Source: DASPNM01 sp035626515 (GTDB taxonomy: Bacteria; Bacteroidota; Bacteroidia; Chitinophagales; Chitinophagaceae). From it: a DNA stretch of 64,000 bases. Below the pieces are notes generated by a model that did not search any database, was not told the DNA's origin, and saw only the letters and a program-made list of their open reading frames with translations. Location: contig DASPNM010000019.1 of NCBI GenBank assembly GCA_035626515.1, positions 124,001 to 188,000 of the forward strand, given 5' to 3'. The position numbers were made by a program, and so were the translations under genes. Below are positions 50,171 through 57,686 of this stretch, in pieces. Positions within the stretch are counted from its first letter, which is position 1. Each line of letters begins with the position of its first letter.

Positions 50171-50899
50171 TCAGTCCAGGCGGTATTCTCCCCGGATAAG
50201 GTGGATCAGGTCGGTTGCCCGCTTACGGGCGGTATCGCCGGAATCCCTGCAGGTTTCTGAAATTCTTTTCACCTGGAACACTGCTCCGGTAACGGCATTG
50301 AGCGCAACCCGATCCGCAGGCAACAACCGGTAATTGAGCGCCGCAGTGTCATTGCGGCTTATCCGGTTGAGCAGCTGCGCGTCGAGAAGCTGGAAGCGAA
50401 TTTCTTTATAGCGGTCAATTCGGGCTGCCTCCGTCCTGTTGTTCCAGTCCACTTCGGCAATAATGAAGTTATCGTATTTCATGATCTCCGCAGCCACTGG
50501 CTGTTTGCGGATCAGTCGCATGGCGCCGGAATACTTTAGCTGCTGAATGGTCCGGTCGTTTCTCAGGAAGCTTTCGTAGTTGTCGGTAAGGCCTGTGAGC
50601 CGGTAGATGCGCGCACTCCGGGCGGCGGCACCCGGATCAGCGAGCGCGTCGATGAGACTGTCGAGCAATGACTCTCTCTTTTTTCGCAGGCTATCGATAC
50701 GCTGCAGCTCCGACGTATCTGCTGCCAGGTCTTCCACCATCATGCGGACAAACTTTTTTTCACGCTGGTGTTCGATGGTATGCTCCAGTCGCATTTCGGC
50801 CAGATATCCGAGGAAAACCGCAAGGAATAGCAAGAAGAATTCCCAGAAGTAGTGGGACCATTTGCGTCGCGCGGTATGGCTGTGGTGGTGGACGTCCAT
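50171..50899 (-). CDS. Single-TM protein with His-rich N-terminus (DUF6090-like)
   Basis: The 242-residue protein begins MDVHHHSHTARRKWSHY, has one membrane helix (about residues 18-36, FFLLFLAVFLGYLAE), the motif RLEHTIEHQREKKF right after it, and a large helical extracytoplasmic domain. This type is common in Bacteroidota, where I know it only as a hypothetical/DUF6090-like family with no assigned function. It is a clear paralogue of the protein at 54044-54775: 41 of the first 65 aligned residues are identical. ATG 50899 is 19 bp after the acylase stop; the frame upstream is not used. Confidence 0.7.
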   Translation of the reverse strand: MDVHHHSHTARRKWSHYFWEFFLLFLAVFLGYLAEMRLEHTIEHQREKKFVRMMVEDLAADTSELQRIDSLRKKRESLLDSLIDALADPGAAARSARIYRLTGLTDNYESFLRNDRTIQQLKYSGAMRLIRKQPVAAEIMKYDNFIIAEVDWNNRTEAARIDRYKEIRFQLLDAQLLNRISRNDTAALNYRLLPADRVALNAVTGAVFQVKRISETCRDSGDTARKRATDLIHLIRGEYRLD

Positions 50900-50918
50900 G
50901 GATAGATAAATCAGTTTT

Positions 50919-53108
50919 TCAGCGCTTCCCGGGTTGATAGGACCGGGCCGCATTCTGCAGCACGTCTTCCTTGTAGAATAATACTTCTTTGAATTGTCCT
51001 TTCGTATACATCAAACCCTGGTCAAAGAAATGTGGGGATCCCGGATCACCGCTTTGGCCGCCGGCGAGCAGGGAGCGGGCGCGAACCTTTTTACCGAATT
51101 CAACCGCGCAAATGAAGCTGTTCCCCCCGGTGCCATAGCGTTTTTTTGTGTTCGGGAAACTCCGGCTCACGAACGACGGCAACATCCCCCAGGCGGCTGA
51201 AGCAAAGCCGACGGGAAGGCTCGCCAGGTTATCGTCGTGCCACGCTTCGATATTACCTGTGATGCGTTGAAAACGGTTAATCTCTCCCCACGGGATTTTC
51301 CAGTCGCCGTACTTTTTTTTCAGCTCCTCGAGCACGTCGCCAAGCGCGTTCAGCAACTCCGGGCCCCGGGCGGAAGCGGCATAAGCATGCATGCGCGAAA
51401 CAAAATCATGACCGGGCTGGTCCCGAAAGATGGCCCCGATATTTCGCTGCAGTTTCTCTCCCAGGTGAACAGCCAGACTTGTGGCCACGTTTTCGCCGGA
51501 TCGGAAATCCCACGCCTTCAATATGCTGACCGCTTCGCTGAGGAAGGAATAATCCAGCCTTGAATTGTTCGTTTCGAATGCCCTTACCACTGCCGGTACC
51601 AGAATCTCGAATGCCGGAAGGCGAAGGTCATAACCGGCGGTAATAACTTTCTCGAGATCGTAGCGGGTACTTTCGCCCAACACACGCACCGCATTGACGC
51701 CGCGAAAATTTTCGCCGTCCGGCGCCATGTACGCAGGATAATTTTCTCTTTTTGGACTCTGCGCGCCGGCGGCAGTAAAGGGCGTTGAATTGCAATTCTG
51801 AAGCCATCCGTTAGGCGGGTTAATGATATGAACGGTTTCCCGAATATCATGCATCCCCTTCCATTCCGTGGCGGACGTTGTTCCATCCACGGGTTTCGAC
51901 CAGTCAAATTGTTTGTCGCGCCGCGGGATGCGGTTGCCGTGCCAGTAAGCAATGTTACCTTCCGTGTCGGCGTATACCGTGTTGTTCGAAATATTTCCCT
52001 TCAGATCCAGCGTTTTTTTGAAGGCAGCAAAATTTTTTGCCTTATTGCGCAGCCAGCATTGCATCAGCCCGTTCATCATCCGATTGTCGGCACGAAGGCT
52101 GAGGTATTCGGTTCCGCGTCGCGCCAGCACCGGACCATGATGCGTAAAGAAACTGCGGAAGCTTCGTGAGGCCATTCCGTTGGGTGTGCGGTAACGTATT
52201 GTGACCTTTTTCTCCAGGAGCGGACGCAGCTTTCCTTCGTACAGGTATCCCCGCTGCTTGTTCTGGGTCACCAGCTTTTCCACGTAAGCGTCGGCCGCAT
52301 CCACCGCGCTGCTGGTATGCATCCACCCGCAGTAAGCATTGAATCCCTGGTAAACGAAAAATTGTCCCCAGGTGACGGCGCCATAAACATTGAGACCTTC
52401 CTCGCTCACCATGTGTACTTCGGGACGGAAATAAAACGTGACATGAGGGTTAATGTAAAGGATCGCATTCCCGCTTTCAGTGATCGAAGGAGCGAATGCA
52501 AACCCATTGGATCCGGTGAGTTCTTCTTCCAGCTCCGTTTTCGCCGCAAGGGCGAGGGAGCTGTCACCGGAATAAAGATTTTTTACCTGGTTCACCGAAA
52601 TGCCCGCCGTATTGATCGCTCCGATGCTTCCATCGGTCCAGAGGAGCGGCCACCAGGGCTGGAAACGCGTCAGCAGCGCAGGTTTTACTTCGGGGTGGGT
52701 GTGCAGAAAATAGTTGATGCCGTCGGCAAACGCTTGGAGAAGTTTTTTGAGCCAGGCGGGAGCAGTGCGATAATCCCGCAATGCCGCCTGCTGGTCAATG
52801 ACCAGGCGCATGAGGAGATCGTCGTAGACCGTGCTGTCGCCCTTCACTTCGGAAAGGCGGCCCAGCTTTTCGATGTAATTCATCTCCACCCGGCGGAAAT
52901 CATCTTCGCATTGGGCGTACAGCAGGCCGAAAACAGCATCAGCATCGCTTTTTCCATAAATGTGAGGTACGCCCCATTTATCACGTATGATCGTGACCTG
53001 CCGCGCCTGTTTTTCCCAACGCTTGACCTCATCGCGGGTAAATCCCTGGGCGCACAACTGCAATGGAAGAACCAGGAAAAGGAGCATTGCTCTTCGGAAT
53101 TCAATCAT
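50919..53108 (-). CDS. Secreted penicillin acylase family (Ntn) hydrolase
   Basis: The 729-residue precursor has a signal peptide (RRAMLLFLVLPLQLCAQ) and begins its domain with VTIIRDKWGVPHIYGKSDADAVFGLLYAQCEDDF, the classic opening of the family. The processed nucleophile is Ser200 in LTGSNGFAFAP, which starts the beta subunit after cleavage. Substrates of the family include beta-lactams, N-acyl-homoserine lactones and N-acyl amino acids; this one cannot be chosen. The start overlaps the end of the preceding gene by eight bases (ATG 53108). A later ATG at 53087 would also preserve the signal peptide. Confidence 0.9.
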   Translation of the reverse strand: MIEFRRAMLLFLVLPLQLCAQGFTRDEVKRWEKQARQVTIIRDKWGVPHIYGKSDADAVFGLLYAQCEDDFRRVEMNYIEKLGRLSEVKGDSTVYDDLLMRLVIDQQAALRDYRTAPAWLKKLLQAFADGINYFLHTHPEVKPALLTRFQPWWPLLWTDGSIGAINTAGISVNQVKNLYSGDSSLALAAKTELEEELTGSNGFAFAPSITESGNAILYINPHVTFYFRPEVHMVSEEGLNVYGAVTWGQFFVYQGFNAYCGWMHTSSAVDAADAYVEKLVTQNKQRGYLYEGKLRPLLEKKVTIRYRTPNGMASRSFRSFFTHHGPVLARRGTEYLSLRADNRMMNGLMQCWLRNKAKNFAAFKKTLDLKGNISNNTVYADTEGNIAYWHGNRIPRRDKQFDWSKPVDGTTSATEWKGMHDIRETVHIINPPNGWLQNCNSTPFTAAGAQSPKRENYPAYMAPDGENFRGVNAVRVLGESTRYDLEKVITAGYDLRLPAFEILVPAVVRAFETNNSRLDYSFLSEAVSILKAWDFRSGENVATSLAVHLGEKLQRNIGAIFRDQPGHDFVSRMHAYAASARGPELLNALGDVLEELKKKYGDWKIPWGEINRFQRITGNIEAWHDDNLASLPVGFASAAWGMLPSFVSRSFPNTKKRYGTGGNSFICAVEFGKKVRARSLLAGGQSGDPGSPHFFDQGLMYTKGQFKEVLFYKEDVLQNAARSYQPGKR

Positions 53109-53646
53109 TCTTCTCGGATTTTTCGCCAACGAACCAGTGTTCCTTGTTTTTGAACAGCACATTGAAAGTAGTGAGCGATCCGTAGCAGCGGGTAATGTAT
53201 TGCTGCAGTGCTACCTTGTCTTCGTCGCTCAGCTTCTTGTGGCTGTTGATCTGCTGTTCGAGCACACGCAGCCGGTCGCGCAGCATCACGATCTTGTGGA
53301 AAAAATCTTCGACCGGCAGCTCTTTTGGTTTCAGGCTTCGGTCGGCGGGCTGCAGGATGAGCGTTCCGTTCTGCCAGCGGTCGCCGAGCGGGACGATTTC
53401 CGTGATCCCGTTCCAGAGCCTCAGGATCTTCAGAAGAGAGCGCTCGACTTCGCTGGCTGTTTCAATTTCTTCTGACACGTTCTCAGGGATCAGCTCTTCG
53501 AGTTGGGGGTCGGTTTTTTCGATCTCCTTTACTCCGTGGTGAATGAAGGATACCAGGTAGGTAGCATAGCGGATTCCGACGATAACGCCGGGTCCGAACT
53601 GCGTATGCTGTAATCTCGTTCCCCGGCCAAGCGTAACCTGTGTCAT
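53101..53646 (-). CDS. Tudor/KOW-like N-terminal domain protein, unknown function
   Basis: The 181-residue cytoplasmic protein begins MTQVTLGRGTRLQHTQFGPGVIVGIRYATYLVSF, a small SH3-like barrel similar to the UvrD/PcrA C-terminal 'tudor-like' domain. A helical charged C-terminal part follows (DFFHKIVMLRDRLRVLEQQIN, KVALQQYITRCYG). Its function is unknown. It is the first gene of the acylase block, and a weak -7 (TAGTTTTA on the minus strand, 53670-53663) lies before it. Confidence 0.65.
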   Translation of the reverse strand: MTQVTLGRGTRLQHTQFGPGVIVGIRYATYLVSFIHHGVKEIEKTDPQLEELIPENVSEEIETASEVERSLLKILRLWNGITEIVPLGDRWQNGTLILQPADRSLKPKELPVEDFFHKIVMLRDRLRVLEQQINSHKKLSDEDKVALQQYITRCYGSLTTFNVLFKNKEHWFVGEKSEKND

Positions 53647-53745
53647 GGAAGAAGTTGAAACGTAAAACTAATGTTTCGTGAATTTACGGCATGATATTTT
53701 GAGCATTTCACTTGCACAGAAACCGATAAACAAAAACAATAATTT

Positions 53746-53976
53746 ATGCAAAGAAGTAGAGGTTTGGGCTTGTTGCTCGCAGCAGCCGCAGCGTATGGTT
53801 ATTTCCGCTACAGGAAAATGAGTCCGGAACAGCGGAGGAGTTTGCAACAGAGAGGTCGGACATTCATCGACAGGCACCTTGGCAACCTGAAGAATGTTTT
53901 CGGGAAACGCCAGACACATGTTTCCAATATATCCGATGTATCCAGGCCGCAACCTGTGAGCAGCTCCGGCTACTGA
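53746..53976 (+). CDS. Small Ala-rich membrane-associated protein
   Basis: The 76-residue protein starts MQRSRGLGLLLAAAAAYGYFRYRKMSPEQRR: one short hydrophobic Ala/Leu segment followed by a basic helix and a Ser-rich tail. I recognise no family. It sits alone on the plus strand between minus-strand genes, with an almost ideal terminator immediately after it, which supports its being transcribed. Confidence 0.6.
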   Translation: MQRSRGLGLLLAAAAAYGYFRYRKMSPEQRRSLQQRGRTFIDRHLGNLKNVFGKRQTHVSNISDVSRPQPVSSSGY

Positions 53977-53998
53977 TGTGGTATGGTCTGCAAAATCA

Positions 53999-54025
53999 AA
54001 AAGGCCTCCTTCGGGAGGTCTTTTA
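53999..54025. terminator. Bidirectional UUCG-loop terminator
   Basis: An A-rich run enters the stem AAAAGGCCTCC (53999-54009), closed by the stable TTCG tetraloop, and continues as GGAGGTCTTTT (54014-54024). The stem is ten or more pairs with one G-T wobble. A-tract on the left and T-tract on the right allow termination from both strands: the small plus-strand gene and the minus-strand gene ending at 54044. Confidence 0.85.
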
Positions 54026-54043
54026 TTTTCAGTCGCTGAAATT

Positions 54044-54775
54044 TCAGTTGCTGATTCTGTAACGATTTCTGATAGTGGCAAGCAGGTTCTCCGCGCGCCG
54101 GCCCATCGATTCCTGCAAATGCATATTTGATTCGACAACGAAACGAAGCATTATCACGCTGTTGAGGTATTCACCCAGCTGCCCGGTATTGATGGGGATA
54201 GTCGCCGGCGGTGGCAGGCCGGCAATCGTATCGAACCGGAGCCGCGCCAAAATGCGACCGTCGAACATCCGGTTTGCGATGCGTGATGCATGGCGCATTT
54301 CTTCCGTTTCATAGAGATCCCGCAAAGCCATTCTTTTCACTTGCTGGTCATAACTCTGTATGGAATCCACCACATCGCGCTTGCGGATGAGCCTAAAGCC
54401 GCCTGCGTTTTTCAGCTGATCCAGCGTCCCGCTATTCTGAAAAAAGGCGGAATGTCCCTTCAATAATTCCATTTGTACGAAAACGCTGAACGGGACGTCA
54501 ACTCCGCGCCCGCTTGCAAAAAATCGCATCACAGAATCTATCGTGTTGAGGCGCTTGATTCGAATGTTGCGGATACTAACGAGTTGCGCGGTATCTGCCG
54601 CGACGTCCCGCATTAGCGATCGAATAAACTGTTTTTCCCGCTGGTGTTCGATCGTATGTTCCAGCCGGTACTCCGCGAGGAACCCGCAGAACACCGCAAG
54701 GAAGAGCATCAGGAATTCAAACAAATAGTGGGTCCAGCGCTTGCCGCCCTGATGTGAATGACGATGTACTTCCAT
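54044..54775 (-). CDS. Single-TM protein with His-rich N-terminus, paralogue of 50171-50899
   Basis: The 243-residue protein begins MEVHRHSHQGGKRWTHYLFE, has one membrane helix (about residues 18-36, FLMLFLAVFCGFLAEYR), then the same RLEHTIEHQREK motif and a helical extracytoplasmic part. It resembles the protein at 50171-50899 mainly in the N-terminal 65 residues and diverges beyond. The histidines at positions 4, 6, 8 and 16 are shared in the pair and may bind metal. The function is unknown. The N-terminus should face the cytoplasm. Confidence 0.7.
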   Translation of the reverse strand: MEVHRHSHQGGKRWTHYLFEFLMLFLAVFCGFLAEYRLEHTIEHQREKQFIRSLMRDVAADTAQLVSIRNIRIKRLNTIDSVMRFFASGRGVDVPFSVFVQMELLKGHSAFFQNSGTLDQLKNAGGFRLIRKRDVVDSIQSYDQQVKRMALRDLYETEEMRHASRIANRMFDGRILARLRFDTIAGLPPPATIPINTGQLGEYLNSVIMLRFVVESNMHLQESMGRRAENLLATIRNRYRISN

Positions 54776-54821
54776 GATGTACTTCTGGTTTTTCGCTTGT
54801 TCGTTGGTTTTTCCCGCACCC

Positions 54822-54840
54822 GGGTCCTTTTTAAGGACCC
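54822..54840. promoter_or_regulatory. Perfect 8-bp hairpin between paralogue gene and carboxypeptidase-regulatory gene
   Basis: GGGTCCTT (54822-54829), TTT, AAGGACCC (54833-54840). There is no U-run on either side in the right orientation for a standard terminator. It may be a factor-independent weak terminator or a site of unknown use. Confidence 0.35.
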
Positions 54841-54918
54841 CGAGTCGTGTGCTGTATGCCCCAAAACGAATTGATCAGTTTCCAAAAGAAAGCTAAGGAA
54901 ATTCCGGAAACGCCGTGT

Positions 54919-55662
54919 TCACTCGCGCCGGGCCGCCTCGGGCGGAAGTCCCTGGAGAAACCGTAGTCCGGCGTCCCGGATGTATTTCTGGAATTCATAC
55001 TCGCCCGCTGTTTTTGCGAAAAGGTAGGCCGGCCGGTAAATGATCATGAAACTGTCCAGGGCCGGACCTTCCAGGCGGGTGAGACGCCGCACCAGCGTCG
55101 TGTTGAAGCGGTGGCTCACATGGCTTTCCTGCTCCTGTTCAATAAGGCGCCGCTGAAAAGCCGCCATGCTGCGGTTGCGTCGGAATCGCAGCATGTTTAC
55201 GAGTTCGTTGAGGTCGAATCCCACGCCGGAGCTGGTTACGGTTGGACGAAGCGCGGGTTTTCGGTAATTGAAAACTTTCGCATAATCCAGGCGGTTGCGA
55301 ATGGAGTCAAGACGGTAGCTTGTCGGCCGGATCTTCACTTCTTTGAGTACGGGGATCGTCACGTGTAGCGAAATATCGAAGGCGTTTGGATCGGAAATTT
55401 TCAGCACGGGGAACCGGACAGTGGGCTTTCCCAGGTAGCTGAACCAGATGGAATCCTTCTCACTCACCAGGATCTCATAATAGCCCGCGGCGTCGGTCTG
55501 GGTACCGCGACCGGCGCTTGTCTGCACGGAAACAGCTTCCATCGGGTAGGTTCGTGTGCTGTCGAAAACGTGTCCGCGTATTCGGAACTCCTGCGCACCG
55601 GCCCGCGTGGTGAAAAAAACGAGACTGCACAGCAGCAGGTTAATATGGACGACGCGGCGCAC
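54919..55662 (-). CDS. CarboxypepD_reg-like domain secreted protein
   Basis: The protein of about 247 residues has a signal peptide (RRVVHINLLLCSLVFFTTRAGAQ). The domain FRIRGHVFDSTRTYPMEAVSVQTSAGRGTQTDAAGYYEI is a beta-sandwich of the carboxypeptidase-regulatory-like type. The rest is charged and helical. It has no barrel, unlike the large receptor at 32653. The start is uncertain: there is no ATG, and GTG 55662 or TTG 55671 are both possible. It follows purN by 27-36 bp and probably shares its transcript. Confidence 0.7.
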   Translation of the reverse strand: MRRVVHINLLLCSLVFFTTRAGAQEFRIRGHVFDSTRTYPMEAVSVQTSAGRGTQTDAAGYYEILVSEKDSIWFSYLGKPTVRFPVLKISDPNAFDISLHVTIPVLKEVKIRPTSYRLDSIRNRLDYAKVFNYRKPALRPTVTSSGVGFDLNELVNMLRFRRNRSMAAFQRRLIEQEQESHVSHRFNTTLVRRLTRLEGPALDSFMIIYRPAYLFAKTAGEYEFQKYIRDAGLRFLQGLPPEAARRE

Positions 55663-55698
55663 CTGCGGCAAGTAACGAAAGAAAATGTGAACGGGCGG

Positions 55699-56265
55699 TT
55701 AATTGGAGGGCAGCTTCGAAACCAGGCTTTCGATAACCTTGGGGTAATGCGCGTACTCAAGCGCATGTACGCGCTGCGCCAGGGTCTGAGGGCTATCGTC
55801 GTCACGTACCGGGCACGGTACCTGTAAAATGGTATCGCCGTGATCATAATGCTCGTCTACGTAATGGATGGTGATTCCTGTTTCTTTGCTTCCGCTGTGC
55901 AGTACTGCTTCGTGAACGCGATTTCCATACATTCCCTTCCCGCCAAACTCAGGAAGAAGTGCCGGGTGAATGTTCACGATGCGGCGTGGGTAGGCTTCAA
56001 GTAGTGCAGAAGGCAGTTTCCACAGGAAGCCCGCCAGCACAATGAAGTCCACCTGCATTCTTTTGAACTCCTCCACGTATCCATCGCGCAAAAATTTTTC
56101 TTTCTGAAGAAGAAATGCGGGAATGCTGTGGCGCGCCGCCACCTCCAGCACTCCGGCGCCCGGGTTGTTGCAGGCGATGAGCGCAATCTCGTAGGAACGT
56201 TCGCTGCGAATGATATTCTCTGCGTTGGTGCCCGCACCCGAAGCGAAAATGGCGACCTTCTTCAC
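55699..56265 (-). CDS. purN: Phosphoribosylglycinamide formyltransferase (PurN)
   Basis: The 188-residue enzyme makes formyl-GAR in purine synthesis from 10-formyltetrahydrofolate. Visible are KKVAIFASGAGTNAENI at the start (Gly-rich phosphate-binding loop), LAGFLWKLPSALL, the folate/catalytic region IVNIHPALLPEFGGKGMYG (catalytic Asn/His) and GITIHYVDEHYDHGDTI (catalytic Asp). The start is GTG 56265, the only start near the conserved beginning. The reading frame open to 56763 is not used, since it crosses the divergent gene. TATCTTTG lies four bases before the GTG. Confidence 0.93.
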   Translation of the reverse strand: MKKVAIFASGAGTNAENIIRSERSYEIALIACNNPGAGVLEVAARHSIPAFLLQKEKFLRDGYVEEFKRMQVDFIVLAGFLWKLPSALLEAYPRRIVNIHPALLPEFGGKGMYGNRVHEAVLHSGSKETGITIHYVDEHYDHGDTILQVPCPVRDDDSPQTLAQRVHALEYAHYPKVIESLVSKLPSN

Positions 56266-56269
56266 CGGC

Positions 56270-56277
56270 CAAAGATA
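56270..56277 (-). promoter_or_regulatory. -7 element of purN
   Basis: Minus strand TATCTTTG, a perfect TAnnTTTG, ending four bases before the GTG at 56265. Confidence 0.55.
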
Positions 56278-56292
56278 TAGGCGCAAAGCAAG

Positions 56293-56299
56293 TAACTTG
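56293..56299 (+). promoter_or_regulatory. Possible -7 element (7-nt variant) of TPR gene
   Basis: TAACTTG ends five bases before ATG 56305, 15 bases from the oppositely directed purN -7 element. Confidence 0.4.
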
Positions 56300-56304
56300 T
56301 GCGC

Positions 56305-57201
56305 ATGAAATCGACCTGGCTGTTCCTGCTGCTTTTTGCCGGCCAGGGTACGGCCTTCGCGCAATGCGCGGAAGTGGTACGGCCGAAACTGTCGGAAAGC
56401 ACGCGCCGCGAGTTTGAAACCAGGCTGGCCGAAGCGGAATCGCGTTACCGGTCCGACAACAACGCCGAAGCAATGATATGGTTTGGTCGGCGAATGGCCT
56501 ACCTCGGAAAATACGAAGACGCTATCCGCATTTTTTCCGAGGGCATCAGCCGCTGGCCTCATGATGCGCGGCTCTACCGTCACAGGGGGCATCGCTACAT
56601 CACGCTGCGTTGCTTCGACAGCGCGATCGCGGATCTCGTAAAAGCAGCCCGGCTTACGAAACGGAAGCCGGACGAGATAGAGCCCGACGGCCTGCCAAAC
56701 GCGAAGAACATTCCCACAAGCACGCTCCAAACAAATATCTGGTACCATCTCGGGCTGGCTCATTACCTGCGCGGGGAATACCGCAAAGCACAGGTCGCGT
56801 TTGAAAAATGCCTGCGTCTCTCACGCAACCCGGATATGTACGTGGCCACGGCAAACTGGCTTTATGTCACACTGCGGAGATTGAGCAGGGATCGCGATGC
56901 GGCAGCCATACTCGCCACCGTGCTGCGGGATGCGGTGCTCATCGAAAACCACGATTACCTGCAGATATTACTATTGTACAGCGACCGGCCGGAAATCACG
57001 GACCCGGTAGCATACCTGGAAGAGCGGAAAACAGGTCTGGGGCTCGCTTCTTTTGGATTCGGGCTCGGAAACTATCTCCGGCTCCGGGGCGAAACAGAAA
57101 AAGCGCGCGCTGTTTTTGAACAGGTGATAAAGGGCGATCAGTGGGCTTCGTTCGGATATATGGCTTCGGAAGCCGCGCTGAAAGAAATGGGGCTACGTTG
57201 A
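56305..57201 (+). CDS. Secreted TPR-repeat protein
   Basis: The 298-residue precursor has a signal peptide (cleavage near AFAQ) and helical repeats: EAMIWFGRRMAYLGKYEDAIRIFSEGI, RLYRHRGHRYITLRCFDSAIADLVKA, NIWYHLGLAHYLRGEYRKAQVAFEKCL and GNYLRLRGETEKARAVFEQV are TPR-like. Such proteins scaffold envelope assemblies, but no partner is suggested. A GTG at 56299 is also in frame but overlaps the presumed -7 element. Its stop meets the convergent gene in TGATCA. Confidence 0.82.
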   Translation: MKSTWLFLLLFAGQGTAFAQCAEVVRPKLSESTRREFETRLAEAESRYRSDNNAEAMIWFGRRMAYLGKYEDAIRIFSEGISRWPHDARLYRHRGHRYITLRCFDSAIADLVKAARLTKRKPDEIEPDGLPNAKNIPTSTLQTNIWYHLGLAHYLRGEYRKAQVAFEKCLRLSRNPDMYVATANWLYVTLRRLSRDRDAAAILATVLRDAVLIENHDYLQILLLYSDRPEITDPVAYLEERKTGLGLASFGFGLGNYLRLRGETEKARAVFEQVIKGDQWASFGYMASEAALKEMGLR

Positions 57202-57501
57202 TCAGCCCTGCGGGCTCCCATAGCGCAGCAGTCCGATTTTCCGACCGAGCTTGCGGAGGTAGGCGCGAAAAAACCGGAACTGCCCGAACGGAATACTGAC
57301 CAGCAGCACCGAAAGCGGCCAAAGTATAGTGATCAGCACGATGTACACGATTACCCAAAGCCAGTCCTGGGAGATGTGAAGGAGGTTCAAAATTTTTTTT
57401 CCCGCGTAGCCGGTGAAGGTTCCGCCGATGGCGAAAGTTGAAAGGATCAGCGCCAGCCGAACCGGGCTCACCTTCCATTTCTTTTGCAGCTTCTCAAACA
57501 T
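57202..57501 (-). CDS. Small two-helix membrane protein (DUF6787-like)
   Basis: The 99-residue protein starts MFEKLQKKWKVSPVRLALILSTFAIGG and has two or three hydrophobic segments, the second being WLWVIVYIVLITILWPLSVLLVSIPF, with a basic C-terminus. It resembles a small Bacteroidota family annotated as DUF6787, of unknown function. The frame includes a TTG at 57510, but ATG 57501 fits better. Confidence 0.7.
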   Translation of the reverse strand: MFEKLQKKWKVSPVRLALILSTFAIGGTFTGYAGKKILNLLHISQDWLWVIVYIVLITILWPLSVLLVSIPFGQFRFFRAYLRKLGRKIGLLRYGSPQG

Positions 57502-57643
57502 GGGCAGCAAAGCTGCTGAAAAATTTCACTACCCGCGCTACAACTCACTTTTCACCTGGTATTGTTTACTTCTCTGTGACAATAGAAAGGGAGATTGCGC
57601 GAGATTGAAATGACGCGACTGAAACGCAGGCTTGTAACGTGCC

Positions 57644-57659
57644 AAAAAAAATTTTTTTT
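57644..57659. repeat. A8T8 tract upstream of the complex III operon
   Basis: Eight A followed by eight T (57644-57659), a rigid, bent DNA element about 28 bases before the -7 element of actA. Similar A-tracts can act as UP-like elements. The effect here is unknown. Confidence 0.4.
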
Positions 57660-57686
57660 GCCTAAGGGATTGTTAAGTTCCTGACT

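Noticed and set aside
55699..56763. Long upstream extension of purN
   Set aside because: The extension is antisense to the TPR gene and the conserved PurN N-terminus starts at the GTG at 56265.
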